Shown piece after piece: positions 24,010 to 35,830 of a DNA stretch of 64,000 nt (within the stretch, counting starts at the first letter, position 1; each line of letters starts with the position of its first letter). Source of the stretch: Patella vulgata (lineage: Eukaryota; Mollusca; Gastropoda; Patellidae); contig NC_065887.2 in the NCBI RefSeq assembly GCF_932274485.2, positions 42,551,201 through 42,615,200 of the forward strand, read 5' to 3'. A model generated the notes under the pieces. That model saw only the letters and a list, made by a program, of their open reading frames with translations. It did no database searches and was not told the origin of the DNA. A program made the position numbers and the translations under genes.

Positions 24010-26200
24010 GAATATAACACTATCATAGTATTCTGTGACGTTTAATTATGAAAGTACAAGACAATCTGTGAAAGTCTTATCAAATGATCTAGACAGTGCA
24101 AGCACACGCAACCCAGGGGCTAAATGAGAGGGACGAACGAAAAGCTTTGCGTCATGGTTTTGCGTTTTTGCGCCCCCCGCCCCCCTCGCAAATGGCAAAT
24201 AATCACGCGGTTTCAATGCTGTTTTCAACATTATAATCATAATCATAATGCTGAACCAGTGTCAAACATCTACTGTGGGTCACATATACTACAATCGACC
24301 CTAGCATGTTCCACACAGCCCATCATTACTCGGTGGCACTGGGAGGGACTGTCACCCCACCCCCTCCCCGCACTCATATAAATATTTTTGTTTTATTTAT
24401 TGGGGGGGGGGGGCGTGAGCCCGGACGGGATCCTTTTCCTCATGCAAACTCATGGGTCACCACACCCCTAATACTACTTACAGATTACTGGGTTTCAGAA
24501 GCCGTCGACGATCAGGGTAGAAATCACCAAAATGATCACACCTAACACTGGTTAATGTACGCAAAATAAGCTACTAGAGCGATGTGTAAAAGCCCAAATA
24601 AGGAATGTATATCAGGTGTTCTGGGAAGAGTAACTTTGTGCCTTTATACCTGATTTAAAGCTTGTGATTCGCCCAGGGATTATGCTGACAGAATGAGAAG
24701 AAATTTACTATGATAAAGGGATGCATTCTAAATTGATATCTCGACTAGCAACTAGTTTCAATATTTAAAATTTGCACATTTTATCCTAATAGGAATAGGA
24801 AAACTATTTGATAAAACGGACTTAAAAAAACCAATTATATTCTGTGACATTGTTCCTTTAACTCGAGTGCGATCAGGTGTTGAGAGATGTATTCATGTAA
24901 ATGTTTCTTTCATCCATATGATATCATACATTCCCTCCCCCCTTCACAAGAACAATCACTATACTCCCCCCTTTTAATAATCATCGCCATTATAGCAATC
25001 AGACCTCGTCGTCTTTACAAGTGACCTGTTAATAAAGACTAACACCTACTGGGTTAATAAGCTAGTTTACTTCTTAACCCCATACTGAGATAATTGGCAG
25101 GAAAACCGAGGCTACAATGGCGCTGAGAGTTTTCTATTATATGGAATGTTTGTTAAAATGTTAACTGATTTGAAAAGCGAACGGCTGGTGCTGGACTGGT
25201 ATGTTATTGTAAAACTTTGAGTTCATCCACTCGTTGATGTAAGTCTTTCTTTGTGGTGCGTTGCTCACATTACAAGAAAGCACTGGAGATATTAAATGGG
25301 CGTGTCGAGAATGGAGAGGGATGGGATTTAAAGCTTCTTCTTAAGTGCGCCTCTTAAAGTAGAAAATAGATGTCTTTACAAATATCAACACATCGTCCAT
25401 TTATAATTCTTCCCAATTCCATCTGTCTGTAGCGTTTTGAAGATCATCTAAAATAAGCTACTCTTGTTTATTAGAGCTTTCGTGGAATTAAAAATTAACC
25501 CATTTTTCTGGTGTGATCATGTTCATTGTAAAAATTGATATGGATAGGTGGCCTGAATTGAAGAAAAAAACCAAGAAAACACTTTCACAAATCAATGTAA
25601 AAAAAACAACCTTTGTCAGCTGTGTGAAATAAGTGATTAATGGTGTCACTATACAAAACTGATAATTGAAAGCATAAGAGGATGCAGCAGTCCTCGAAAA
25701 ATAAATATTGAATATCCATGCCCCCCCCCCCAAAAAAAAAAAAAACAAAAACAAAAACAAACCCAACGTATTAACTGGGTTGATTGAAATAGTCAAACCG
25801 GTCTCCATAGTAGCAAATGGGTTATTTATTAAATCCGGGACGTTTCGAACTAGAAATCTACTATAATAGTTTAATACAGATATATTGAACTCTCTATGAA
25901 ATATGCCCCCTCCCCCCCCCCCACCAAGAAAAAACAATATGAAGTTCCAAATGCCCCCACCCCTATCCCCAACTACCGCAAACACGCCATTGTGCTGACT
26001 TGTTGTATTCCCTAGTGATGCATGATGGGAGCGGATATTACCTGTTGGGTAGTTGATGTCCAGTGTAATGTTATACAATCAGTTTGATCTACTTGTATGG
26101 TAATTATTACCTGTAACATCATTTACGCCTGAGTTTACCCGATTCTATTAATTAACAAACATATTACCGCCATTATCCACACCCGGGGATAAAACACAAC
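24010..26200. other. Spacer with C/G-runs, nothing recognised
   Basis: Poly-G/poly-C runs (24402-24414, 25721-25730, 25913-25922) are adjacent to A-rich stretches. Open frames at 25.49-26.08 kb pass through these low-complexity runs and read as glycine or phenylalanine tracts, so they are not taken as genes. Confidence 0.5.
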
Positions 26201-26394
26201 TTAAAGGGCAATTGAATTACACGCTAACTAATAATAGTCTACTTGATGATAAGATTCCCTTAGAAACATTAACACCAATATACAATAGAATAACAAATAA
26301 CTGTACTTATCTATCTCCGGGGTACAAACTTAACCTAAAACAATTACAAACCAATTATGTGTACGTACCCTTTAGGAAGCCCAGTAAGTTTTGC

Positions 26395-26640
26395 CCGAGA
26401 ATGTTTCTCGGAATTATCCGGTGCGATTTCCCCTTGTCAGGGGCGCAGGACGGAGGTCCGGCGTACACACTGGCATGCACGTAAAACAGTCATTGATTGA
26501 CAGTTGGAATCCGAAATGTGAGTAGGATAGCGCCACTGTCAGGGCAAAGTTTCCCTCATAGCGGACTGCATGGCGTAATCCCACCTTCATTAGCCCAGTC
26601 AGTGCAGGAAAGTGGGACTTTAACTTTAACCCCCATTAAC
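26395..26640 (+). mobile_element. SINE family A, head lost
   Basis: The body runs from CCGGTGCGATTTCCCCTTGTC through GTACACACTGGCATGCACG and CTTCATTAGCCCAGTCAGTG to a degraded tail (TTTAACCCCCATT). The tRNA-like head is replaced by unrelated sequence. Confidence 0.82.
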
Positions 26641-28724
26641 TTTAACGCCCTTGGTTTTGCTTCTTGTTGGAGGCCAAGAAGATCATCAACTGTTTGTGAT
26701 ATTACTCCATTGAAATTACTTATAATTTACTCTGGCGATTCAACAGATTCAAACAATTTATTGTTGTTTATTTCTGAACTAGAACAGACTTCTGACCATA
26801 ATGTTATCGTTATTCTGTTCGATAGTAAAATATTGGCTCAACCATCAACAGTCACCATCCTATGTCACATTTCTTTTCATGCAAACACAAAAATGATTAA
26901 ATCGGAGAAATGTCTCATTTCTGTCGTGTTTTTGTACGGTTTTATTCCTGAACATTTTACTATAATTGGATACAACGATTTGACGCTATGGTAACAATAT
27001 TTGTAAAAGAACTTTGAAAGCAATATTAATGTTAATATTGTTGAAATCTAGCTTTAAAATATTAATTAAATATTGGGGCTATAATGTGCACATGTTCCAT
27101 TACATATTGTGACTTTAATTTGCCCATATGCCATTAAATATTGGGGCTTTAAATTTTGAACAAATGATTTCAAAGTGAAAAAAAAGTAAATAATGTCAAC
27201 TTTATTTTTACTGTTCGTCAACATAATCAAACAAGAGCTACACGTCATTTCAATTTTATTCCAGAATCTTTAACAAAAGTTCCCGAGTTTGTAAATATTA
27301 ATATTAATGTTCTCTTGAGTCAATTTACACAGAGTTAAAAATGGCGATCTGGGGGTTCAGTATGATGGTCAGGAAACGTTCCAACGTCATAAACATATTT
27401 ACACGCCATTTTGTAAAATGACAAAATTATTTACAATTTCTTAACATACTGCAACCTGATTGGCCCCATTGTTTACATCAATGGCTAGTTACGGAAATTA
27501 CCGAGCTCGTTATGTCGGAAATGCCCGAAGCTATTTTGCTCAATACGTTTTAACAGCGCAGTGAACAAACATTACATTGAATAACATGAATAGGAATAAT
27601 ACTAAGAGTTGAAGAGGCTTCTCGGGACGGGAGGCAACTAACAAGTCTAAGTTCAGGCAATTATCGGCTTGTGTCTACCCGAGTTGCTTCAAGACGAATA
27701 AACTGGAGAGAAAAGATGAAATTTACACACGTTTGTTTGATTCTGCAACTGAAGGATGAATCGACAAGAAAAGCTGAAATTGAAAAACGAGCTTGGAGCT
27801 GGATTTGTTATCATAGTTAGTTTATTCCTAGGTCGTAATTTACATCCCAAAACAAGACGTGAAATTATAGCATGTAGTCGTTGAAAGGCAGAAAGATCAA
27901 ATTAAAATGCTTGTCTTCTTCGATTTGAATTACTAACAACGGGAGAGCACTCAATAATCATCTCTATTTCAGCAGTAATTATAATTATCACCGCTTTTAC
28001 TCGTAACCGTAATCGGCGCACATCAAAGCAATTTTCTGTAATTTTCTGTAATTTTGTTTTCTTAATGATCCCATTTGCGGACATATTCGATTCCAGACTA
28101 CGCGCGATGACAGGAATAATGATCCCGCAGTGAATAACAAACCTAGACAGCTATTGGGTGAATATTTTCTAATTGTTTTAAATACAAGAGAAGGTTTTGT
28201 ATATCGAGAGACTCGAGACTCAGCTGCTTCTAAACTAACTAACTAGCGTTAATAAGAGGAAAATCTATTTCCTTCACAATTCCCTGATTTCTTAATTCGC
28301 CACGCTCTCTCCGGATCAAAGATGGCCGCCCAGATATCGTCTGCTCCTTGTCGATATAATTGCGCTCTTAATGGAATCAAATTAAAGAAAATATTGAGTG
28401 GCTTTAAGGGTTTGTAAAGTGCTCGACCATGTGAAAGAGAAATGAAACCTCTTTGCGATAATTCAACAATTTACAAGCCAGTACAAACAATATGCCCATA
28501 AAGAACTTTTTAATTCATACCAAAAGTCACAAAGGTCACGAGTCAATCTAATAAGCCCGCCAGAATTTCCTTTTTAGGAGACAGACAGCTTCTTAAAAAG
28601 AAAAGATTAAAAACATTAAAAAATCTATTTGTTTAAAAATCTATTTAATCTAAGATTGTTCAATTTTAAATTGTGGAAATAGTTTCAATCGTTATTACTT
28701 GAAATCACTTTGGATTGTTACTTG
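26641..28724. other. Unique spacer within the long Sp intron
   Basis: No coding exon or shared repeat was found. Palindromic AT-rich motifs occur near 27021-27040. At 28319, AAAGATGGCCGCC resembles a YY1 site and opens a 31-codon frame, which is too short to call. Confidence 0.45.
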
Positions 28725-28725
28725 G

Positions 28726-28737
28726 AGAGAGAGAGAG

Positions 28738-28788
<51 letters not shown>

Positions 28789-29049
28789 TGGGGTTTAATG
28801 TCCACTCGACCCAGACTAGGTTATTTTGGGATTAACATATGGTTTAATTGTATTTCAATAATTCGCCTGCGCGTAGGGGTCTTTAGTAGTGGGAGGAAAC
28901 CGGAGGACCCGGAGAAAACACACGAGGTTGGACAGGCAACCCTCCCCTTGTCACGTACAACCGGGGATTCGAAACCCCGCCAGTTGACTCGATGACAGAC
29001 CTCATGACACAGCGCGCACGTGCTAACCATTCGGCCATACAACCCCCTT
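28726..29049 (-). mobile_element. SINE family B with long GA tail
   Basis: Reverse orientation. The (GA)n run at 28726-28786 is the CT-repeat tail. ATGGGGTTTAATGTCCACTC follows, then the body and a tRNA-like head ending CCATTCGGCCATACAACCCC. The long tail suggests a relatively young insertion or later microsatellite growth. Confidence 0.92.
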
Positions 29050-29103
29050 GTTACGTGGAATTGATAGTTTGTATTTGTTTGTTTTTTGGTCTTAGTAGCT
29101 TTA

Positions 29104-29262
29104 ATAATAGGTTCTGTGGTAGTTGTTCTGATAGGTTTTATGGTAGCTGTTCTGATAGGTTTTATGATAGTTGTTCTGATAGGTTTTGTGGCAGTTGTTC
29201 TGATAGGTTTTGTGGCAGTTGTTCTGATAGGTTTTGTGGTAGCTGTTCTGATAGGTTTTGTT
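29104..29262. repeat. 24-bp minisatellite, about seven copies
   Basis: The unit is GTTCTGATAGGTTTTGTGGTAGTT or close variants. Because 24 is a multiple of three, all frames stay open and produce repetitive peptides (for example CSDRFCGS). I regard these as by-products. It starts about 55 bp beyond the head of the SINE B copy. Confidence 0.88.
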
Positions 29263-30002
29263 TGTTTTACTTTGTGTTTGGTTGTTATTCACAGTTTTCC
29301 ATTAAAACATTAATGTCGTTAAATTATATGCTTGTGTTCATTGTTTTAAATGTTTTGCCGTGTGTTTGTTTTATTTTATTTTCTTGTTTTATTTTGGTGT
29401 CGAACACTAGCGAATTGAACAACACGTTTCTTACAATGTTGATCGTTCATCAGAGTTAACCCACGGTATTGTCCACTATATACATGTATATTCCATACAA
29501 GAGACTATAATAACCCACCGTCAATATTCCTATATACATACATGTATATTTGATAAATAGTTCATATTGTTTAGAACGTACAGGTAAATAACAGGTAAAT
29601 AACAGAAACATAATTTATAGCTCGGATGTTTATCTTTTAACTTCTGTCTAGTTTCAATCTTGGAGATCATCGTTAAAGATATATATTGTCGACCTCCCGA
29701 TAAATTTGGTTTCATTGTTCGCAAGTTATCCATCATATTTGTAAGCAGATAGTGTTACAATATCTCAGTCCATATTTGTTGACCATTGTTCGCCTGGTCA
29801 CTATTCATATTTTAAAGAGCAAAAGACACGCCTTCAATAGATAAATGGACCGTGTGCGCTGTGCATGGACTCGACTTTGGGTATGCATGAGACAAAGAAG
29901 TTTGTCGCACGTCTAGCCCCGGCTTCCTCATAGGTCTAAAGACCCCACACGCGTAAGTGCAACGGTCACTTTAGATCTAATAAGTTTAATTTGTTTAATT
30001 AT

Positions 30003-31125
30003 AACAGTCAATCTAATACGTTACAACGTAACAGTCAATCTAATAAGTTACAAAGTAACAGTCAATCTAATAAGTTACAGTGTAACAGTCAATCTAATAA
30101 GTTACAATGTTAACAGTCAATCTAATAAGTTACAACGTAACAGCCAATCTAATAAGTTACAATGTAACAGTCAATTTAATACGTTACAACGTAACAGTCA
30201 ATCTAATAAGTTACAATGTTAACAGTCAATCTAATAAGTTACAACGTAACAGTCAATCTAATAAGTTACAACGTAACAGTCAATCTAATACGTTACAACG
30301 TAACAGTCAATCTAATAAGTTACATATGTTAACAGTCAATCTAATAAGATACAACGTAACAGTCAATCTAATAAGTTACAACGTAACAGTCAATCTAATA
30401 CGTTACAACGTAACAGTCAATCTAATAAGTTACAACGTAACAGTCAATCTAATACGTTACAACGTAACAGTCAATCTAATAAGTCACAATGTTAACAGTC
30501 AATCTAATACGTTACAATGTTAACAGTCTAATACGTTACAATGTTAACAGTCAATCTAATAAGTTACAATGTTAACAGTCAATCTAATAAGTTACAATGT
30601 TAACAGTCAATCTAATAAGTTACAATGTTAACAGTCAATCTAATACGTTACAATGTTAACAGTCAATCTAATACGTTACAATGTTAACAGTCAATCTAAT
30701 ACGTTACAACGTAACAGTCAATCTAATGTTAACAGTCAATGTAATACGTTACAATGTTAACAGTCAATCTAATAAGTTACAATGTTAACAGTCAATCTAA
30801 TACGTTACAATGTTAACAGTCAATCTAATAAGTTACAATGTTAACAGTCAATCTAATAAGTTACAGTGTAACGGCCAATCTAGTGTGACGGTTCAATCTA
30901 ATACGCTAAAGTGTAACGGTTCAATCTAATAAGTTAAAGTGTAACGGTTCAATGAAATAAGTTAAAGTGAGTGTAACGGTTCATTCTAATACGCTAAAGT
31001 GTAACGGTTCAATCTAATACGCTAAAGTGTAACGGTTCAATCTAATAAGCTAAAGTGTAATGGTTCAATCTAATAAGCTAAAGCGCAAATCGTCAATTTA
31101 GTATGTTAAAGTGTAACGGTCACTT
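30003..31125. repeat. 1.1-kb minisatellite, 27/28-bp units
   Basis: About 40 units of AACAGTCAATCTAATAAGTT plus ACAACGT (27 bp) or ACAATGTT (28 bp). AAGTT and ACGTT variants alternate irregularly. From about 30870 the unit shifts to a GTAACGGTTCAATCTAATA/GCTAAAGT type. Units are well conserved in the centre, with more divergence at the right edge, as expected of an array evolving by unequal exchange. Confidence 0.95.
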
Positions 31126-31390
31126 TAAATCCTAGTGGAATATGAAAGGGAAAGGGGGTATATATATATTTATATGTTGATATATGAATCTAGTTATGGT
31201 GATACATCAGAACTGACAAGGAATACAAACCAATATCACTATTCCATATTTATAATATCAAACATAATAATGACAAGGTACTTGACATGTCTGATGAAAT
31301 ACGACACTATTTTATTTACCCATTTATTTCTTTTATACACCAGATTCAATATGATCACCCATCACAACAATATATCTCACCCTCAAACTG

Positions 31391-31393
<3 letters not shown>

Positions 31394-31422
<29 letters not shown>
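31394..31422. repeat. (GA)n microsatellite
   Basis: A pure GA run of about 29 bp. No SINE body follows on either side, so it is not scored as a SINE tail. Confidence 0.85.
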
Positions 31423-31425
<3 letters not shown>

Positions 31426-31714
31426 ATTTAACTCCATTAGCCAGAAACAAATCAGTGGATTAGGACTATTTCTTCTTCTACTTCATAGATTTATAATAAT
31501 ATTATTGGGCATATATTACATAGAGGTATGTTTAGCAGGCGACTTTGTTCCATGTCACGTTACACGCCTCGGCCACGACGCTTGAATCGGTGACAGACCT
31601 GATGAAACATTAGTCAACTTGGTCAACCACACTCCTGTCCCTTTCGTATACAACCAAAAGCTCGAGACCAAGATAATTATAGGCCAAGAAATTTAAAAAA
31701 AAGTATAAAAATTA

Positions 31715-32222
31715 TGGAATACCAAACAGCTCTTTATTCAGTGGTCTTAATTATTATTTATTAATTCTTAGTCCTTCATTTGTTGTTGTTTTTCGACATT
31801 TGAACACTAAAATTAACATTTGTACACCAACATTAATATTTGTATCTTAAAATCAATATTTGTTTCACAAATCAGACATTTGTCATATCAGATTTGTAAA
31901 TTTATTTTTGTTTAAATTAATTGTATTTTGATATAAAGATAAAATTTATTTTAGAAAATCAAAAAATTACATTTACATTTCATCAGAAACATACAAACGA
32001 AAAACAAATATCGAACTACAATTTACCTAAAAATTGTTGTTAACATGGATAAATTTTCTTGTTGCATTTCATATTTTATCATTGCTTGATAATGACTATA
32101 GAAGCCTAGTCAAAACGTCGCTCAGTAATAGGCAGTAATTGTATTCCATAGAGCGGCGACCGGTATAAGAATTAAGGACTAAGAATTAAGAACTCTAAAT
32201 AAAGAGCTGTTTGATCTTCCAT
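31715..32222. mobile_element. Inverted-repeat element, about 510 bp
   Basis: Inverted blocks pair across the element: CAAACAGCTCTTTATT (31723-31738) with AATAAAGAGCTGTTTG (32198-32213), and AATTCTTAGTCCTT (31762-31775) with AAGGACTAAGAATT (32174-32187). The interior contains three ACATTTGT-type repeats near 31795-31880 and a family G end at 32109-32151. Confidence 0.65.
32109..32151 (+). mobile_element. Family G right-end fragment
   Basis: ACGTCGCTCAGTAATA and CAGTAATTGTATTCCATAG match the right end of the element at 21364-21702. No 34-bp array is attached. Confidence 0.6.
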
Positions 32223-32344
32223 TTCAAGTCCGATTATTTGCAATTTTTACTTTTTGGGGATGTTTGCCGATTGTGCTTTCGTGCACTTGTGTCATTTATT
32301 TTTAATTAGCTTCATTGTCACTGATGTATTTAATATATATCCCT

Positions 32345-32403
32345 CCGTCGTCATTAGCCCAGTCAGTGAAGAACAGTAGGACGTTAAACTCCATTTCATT
32401 TCT
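32345..32403 (+). mobile_element. SINE family A tail fragment
   Basis: GTCATTAGCCCAGTCAGTGAAG and GTAGGACGTTAAACTCCATTTC form only the last 60 bp of family A. It lies just upstream of a longer copy in the same orientation. Confidence 0.82.
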
Positions 32404-32435
32404 CTATATGTATCCCTATCCTATGCACGAGGCAA

Positions 32436-32745
32436 AATATATGGTATAGCTTAGTGGGTAAGACGCTGGCTCGCTAGCCTGGAGGTCGGGTGTTCGCTCC
32501 CTGCATTAGCCGAGAAAGTTCATCCAGATTTTCCGGCGTGGTCCCCCCTTGTCAGTGATGCAGGAAGGAGGGCCTGACAAGGACAGCTGTCTAGTCCTTC
32601 GGATGAGACGAAAAACCGAGGTTCCGTGTATACATTGGAATGCACGTAAAAGATCCCTTGGCAGATGGAATTCGATCGTCTTCATTAGCCCAGCATAGGA
32701 GCAGAACAGTAGGACGTTAAACCCCATTTCATTTCATTTCATTAT
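32436..32745 (+). mobile_element. SINE family A, internally deleted
   Basis: The head TAGCTTAGTGGGTAAGACGC and the body are present, but the stretch between ATTCGAT and CGTCTTCATTAGCCC is missing. The tail is (ATTTC)n. High identity to other copies suggests a recent insertion. Confidence 0.9.
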
Positions 32746-33654
32746 TCTTTCTAAAACACTTGATACCACTTCCCATTTAAGGAGTTCTCGTGATTAATAA
32801 ATATCTATTATTCTGTAGTATCATATTTGCTTTTAATATTCTAGTGTATCAGCCAGTTAACTAAATAAAGCTAACTACTGTACAGCAAACTAACCTTATT
32901 TCATTTTTGAATTACGAGCATGCGACATATCCCGCCCCATTTCCGTTTTTATTATGCCATTCCATCTCCAAACTGCTCTTAATTTAGTCGCGGACGTCGG
33001 GGAGGGCTGTTAACTGGCCGGGTTAAATGCTGGGTGTATGATCAACTACACGATTAATGTTCATTTTATAATCAACTGGTCTGGAAAGTGAAACTTTAAT
33101 TGATGCGTCGCCTTATAATTTACATCGCAGAAAGCAAAATATTGCCGCTTATTAGCCCGATTTATTTCTTTAAGAGGATTGAGGAACAAAACGTTGGTGA
33201 AATCATCTCGGCAGGTGCCCTTTATTACAACGATAATCATCGTTTATCCTTGTAGTTAACATCAATTATTATCATGTTTACGACTTTATTATAAAATACA
33301 AATAATACAAAATTATTTTTAAAAAGATTTTCAGATTTACTGTGCGTACCAAAGAAGAAGAAAAATCTACTGGAGATGCGAAATCATCAAAAGACAAGTG
33401 ATATTTGGTGTCCATTTCATTTTTTAAAATGATATCTTTGAATGTATTTTAATTTGTTTGGTGAGGATATAAAACGGAACTGATTTGATATTTTATTTTT
33501 ATTGTGTAATCATAAAACACTAATTATTCAATGTTAATTATTCAATTACATAAATGCGTAGTAATCAATAGAAATGATGGAATATATTAATTTATATTAA
33601 TTGCAGAATATATAACATCAGCAATAAATAAAATTTAAACAATAAAGAAGATAA

Positions 33655-33735
33655 CAAACACAAAATCATAATATGGAATCGAATTACTATAACCCTCAAC
33701 GAAATTAAAATGGTAATTGTGTTCCATATTTTGAC
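33655..33735. repeat. Short hairpin related to family G ends
   Basis: ATAATATGGAATCGAATTAC and GGTAATTGTGTTCCATATT are inverted around a short CCCTCAACG loop. A single arm of this type also occurs at 13268-13325 beside GCGACGTTTCGTTGGGGG. Confidence 0.65.
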
Positions 33736-34107
33736 TTTATGTTTATTACGTGTGTCAATTGCTAAATGCCTCTAAAAAATAAATAAATATATAAATAAGA
33801 TACTGACTATACGTATATATGTAACATTGAGATCATTTCATCCTATTTTTTACCGGTTAAGATTCGTGAAAATATATTTAGGCTATATATACATAAAAAG
33901 TTGATTAAACAAAAACTCTCAGGTAAAAATATATCAAATATGAAGTTTTAGAAAGAATATACCTATTCCATGTTAGCTAAAGAGGATCATTGAGCATTTG
34001 TATATTAAATCTTCAGCTCTGGTTACCTTTTTGTACGCCGTGCTGAAGATGTTGTTTTACATAATATTTGAATAAAAGTTTGAAAATATTATCAGTTTGA
34101 ATAAATA

Positions 34108-34402
34108 TTTTTATTCTATAACTACATGCAAATACAAGCAAATATCATTGAATACATCCATTGACTACAGCCATTGAATAACCTATGGCTTGTACTACAT
34201 TTGTCCAGAATGACGTCACTTTCAGAATTACATCAAACAGTAATGACGTCACCACTAGGCAACTAAAATTTTTGTAAAAAAAAGAAAGAAAAAAGGGTGG
34301 AACCTATGATGAATAAAATTTTAACGTTATTGGTGATTTTGTTTTTGATAATCTAGATAGTACAGTGTATTTTAAGATTTGCATGTAGTTATAGAATAAA
34401 AA
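34108..34402. mobile_element. Foldback element with 26-bp perfect arms
   Basis: The left arm 34108-34133 (TTTTTATTCTATAACTACAT followed by GCAAAT) and the right arm 34377-34402 are exact inverted copies. The interior has several CATTGAATA repeats. It directly abuts the nested palindrome at 34404-34543. Confidence 0.78.
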
Positions 34403-34403
34403 C

Positions 34404-34543
34404 AGAACTCAATGACCATTGAATACCACTCGAGTGTATCCCTGCCGCATTCCACTCGCTATCGCTCGTGGAATACTTGCGCAGGGATACACTCTCTTGA
34501 ACCATTGAATAACCCGAGCGGTATTCAATGGTCATTGAGTTCT
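34404..34543. repeat. Three-level nested palindrome, 140 bp
   Basis: Outer arms 34404-34427 and 34520-34543 are perfect 24-bp inverted repeats starting AGAACTCAATGACCATTGAA. Inside, GAGTGTATCCCTGC (34432-34445) pairs with 34481-34494. ATTCCAC (34449-34455) pairs with GTGGAAT (34468-34474). The strand could fold into one long stem of about 45 pairs. Confidence 0.85.
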
Positions 34544-35728
34544 ATCTATATATTTGGTTAAATATATATGTAGGTAGCTGTGTGGAGGTAATAACATGTT
34601 GAATGTAGACAGCCTATTAAAACAATGTGCATGGTGTAATTAACGGTGCTATTGAGGGGAAGATTTCCCCTGCCCTTTATTTATAAATGGTGCTGGTGAT
34701 ATATTTTATTTACTGTCATATATCCATCTACTGTCAATGAGCTTTATTTACTGTTAATATGTTGTACAATGATTCATAAATTAATTGCAGAATGATTTTG
34801 AAATATGATATTTCTACATTTTCACTCCAGGTTACACATAAGAGGCAGTGTTCACAGTTTATTACTACGCATGCATGGCGTGTAAACGTGACGTATGTAC
34901 ATTCACGTTAGGACATCGTTCCCGGGTCCTTTACTTACCAATGTTGGCGGTGGGGTGTGTGTCTATTTTTATTGTGTTACATTCATGTTCTGTCAGATGA
35001 TTAAATAAATCCGCTGCTTGGGCTGTATTCTATGTTAACGATATGTTTTGTAGAATGAATTATATTAATGAAATGATATAAATTAATGGTACCTACCCAT
35101 CATAACATTTTGTACACAAATTTTGTACTAAATATTATGATTTTTACAAATAATAAGATTTCATTGTCATCAAATCTTTTGCTAAAAGGATATTAATTCT
35201 GGAAATACTGTTTCCATAATTTACTATTTAAAAAAAAACCCAACACTTCTTCAGAATAAATTGATTAAAACTAAAAGCTTGCATGTAGAAAAAATTTTTT
35301 TTTTTTTTTACTAAATCAGTAAATGCATCTATTAATAAATATTTTGTAATATTTTGTAATATTTTGTAATATTCTATGAATGTCATTTAGTTATTGGAAT
35401 ATAATCAAATATAACACTCATTAAAATTTAAACACAAATAAATAAAAAAAAAGTCGCAGTGTAATAAACCATGGAAATTGTTATCCGTGAATATCTGATT
35501 AATATTTGGGCGTTTTATTATTTTTTCCTTCAAAAGTATATTTTAATTATTGATATTTTATCACATCGTATTTCAATAAACAGTATTCTAGGCTATATTT
35601 ATTATTCATAATGTATTTTATAAACCTCATATTTTTTATAACATAAATATTTACTGTTTTAGATATATTTTATTTTGTCTTATATTATATAAATTTAATT
35701 TGAATTTTTTTTTTTTTTAATTTCTTAC

Positions 35729-35820
35729 CTCCATGGTCCAGATGTGTGGATTATCCTGAATAATGTAGGTAGTGTTAGATGATATTGTCTGAACAACCCG
35801 AACTGTCGGCTCACTTTGTA
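35729..35820 (-). CDS. Sp8/9: Probable upstream coding exon of the Sp8/9 gene
   Basis: On the minus strand the segment is bounded by an acceptor (polypyrimidine tract, TTTTCTATAG at 35821-35830) and a donor (GAG then GTAAGAAA, donor at 35723-35728). Joined to the large exon at 12657 in phase 0, it yields ...[19 protein letters not shown]. This fits the vertebrate SP8/SP9 start, where a short first exon ends just before EEPR-G-TPLAML. The ATG at 35732-35734 would give a start of ME and a protein of 422 residues. The frame also stays open upstream (QSEPTVRVVQTI...), so translation could begin in an earlier exon. Splice sites are seen; the join across a 23-kb intron is inference. Confidence 0.55.
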
Positions 35821-35830
35821 CTATAGAAAA

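Noticed and set aside
25488-26078. 196-codon open frame
   Set aside because: It passes through poly-C/poly-A runs giving Gly and Phe tracts, with no domain. A chance frame.
28319-28420. 31-codon frame starting at AAGATGGCCGCC
   Set aside because: No domain or splice partner. The start coincides with a YY1-like motif that occurs by itself often.
29104-29292. Repetitive protein from the 24-bp minisatellite
   Set aside because: All frames stay open because the unit is a multiple of three; no start context or neighbouring exon supports a gene.
30107-30523. 138-codon frame in the 1.1-kb minisatellite
   Set aside because: Product of 27-bp periodicity. It breaks where 28-bp units appear, so selection for coding is absent.
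30003-31125. CRISPR-like array
   Set aside because: Units are contiguous with no unique spacers, and this is eukaryotic DNA. It is a minisatellite.
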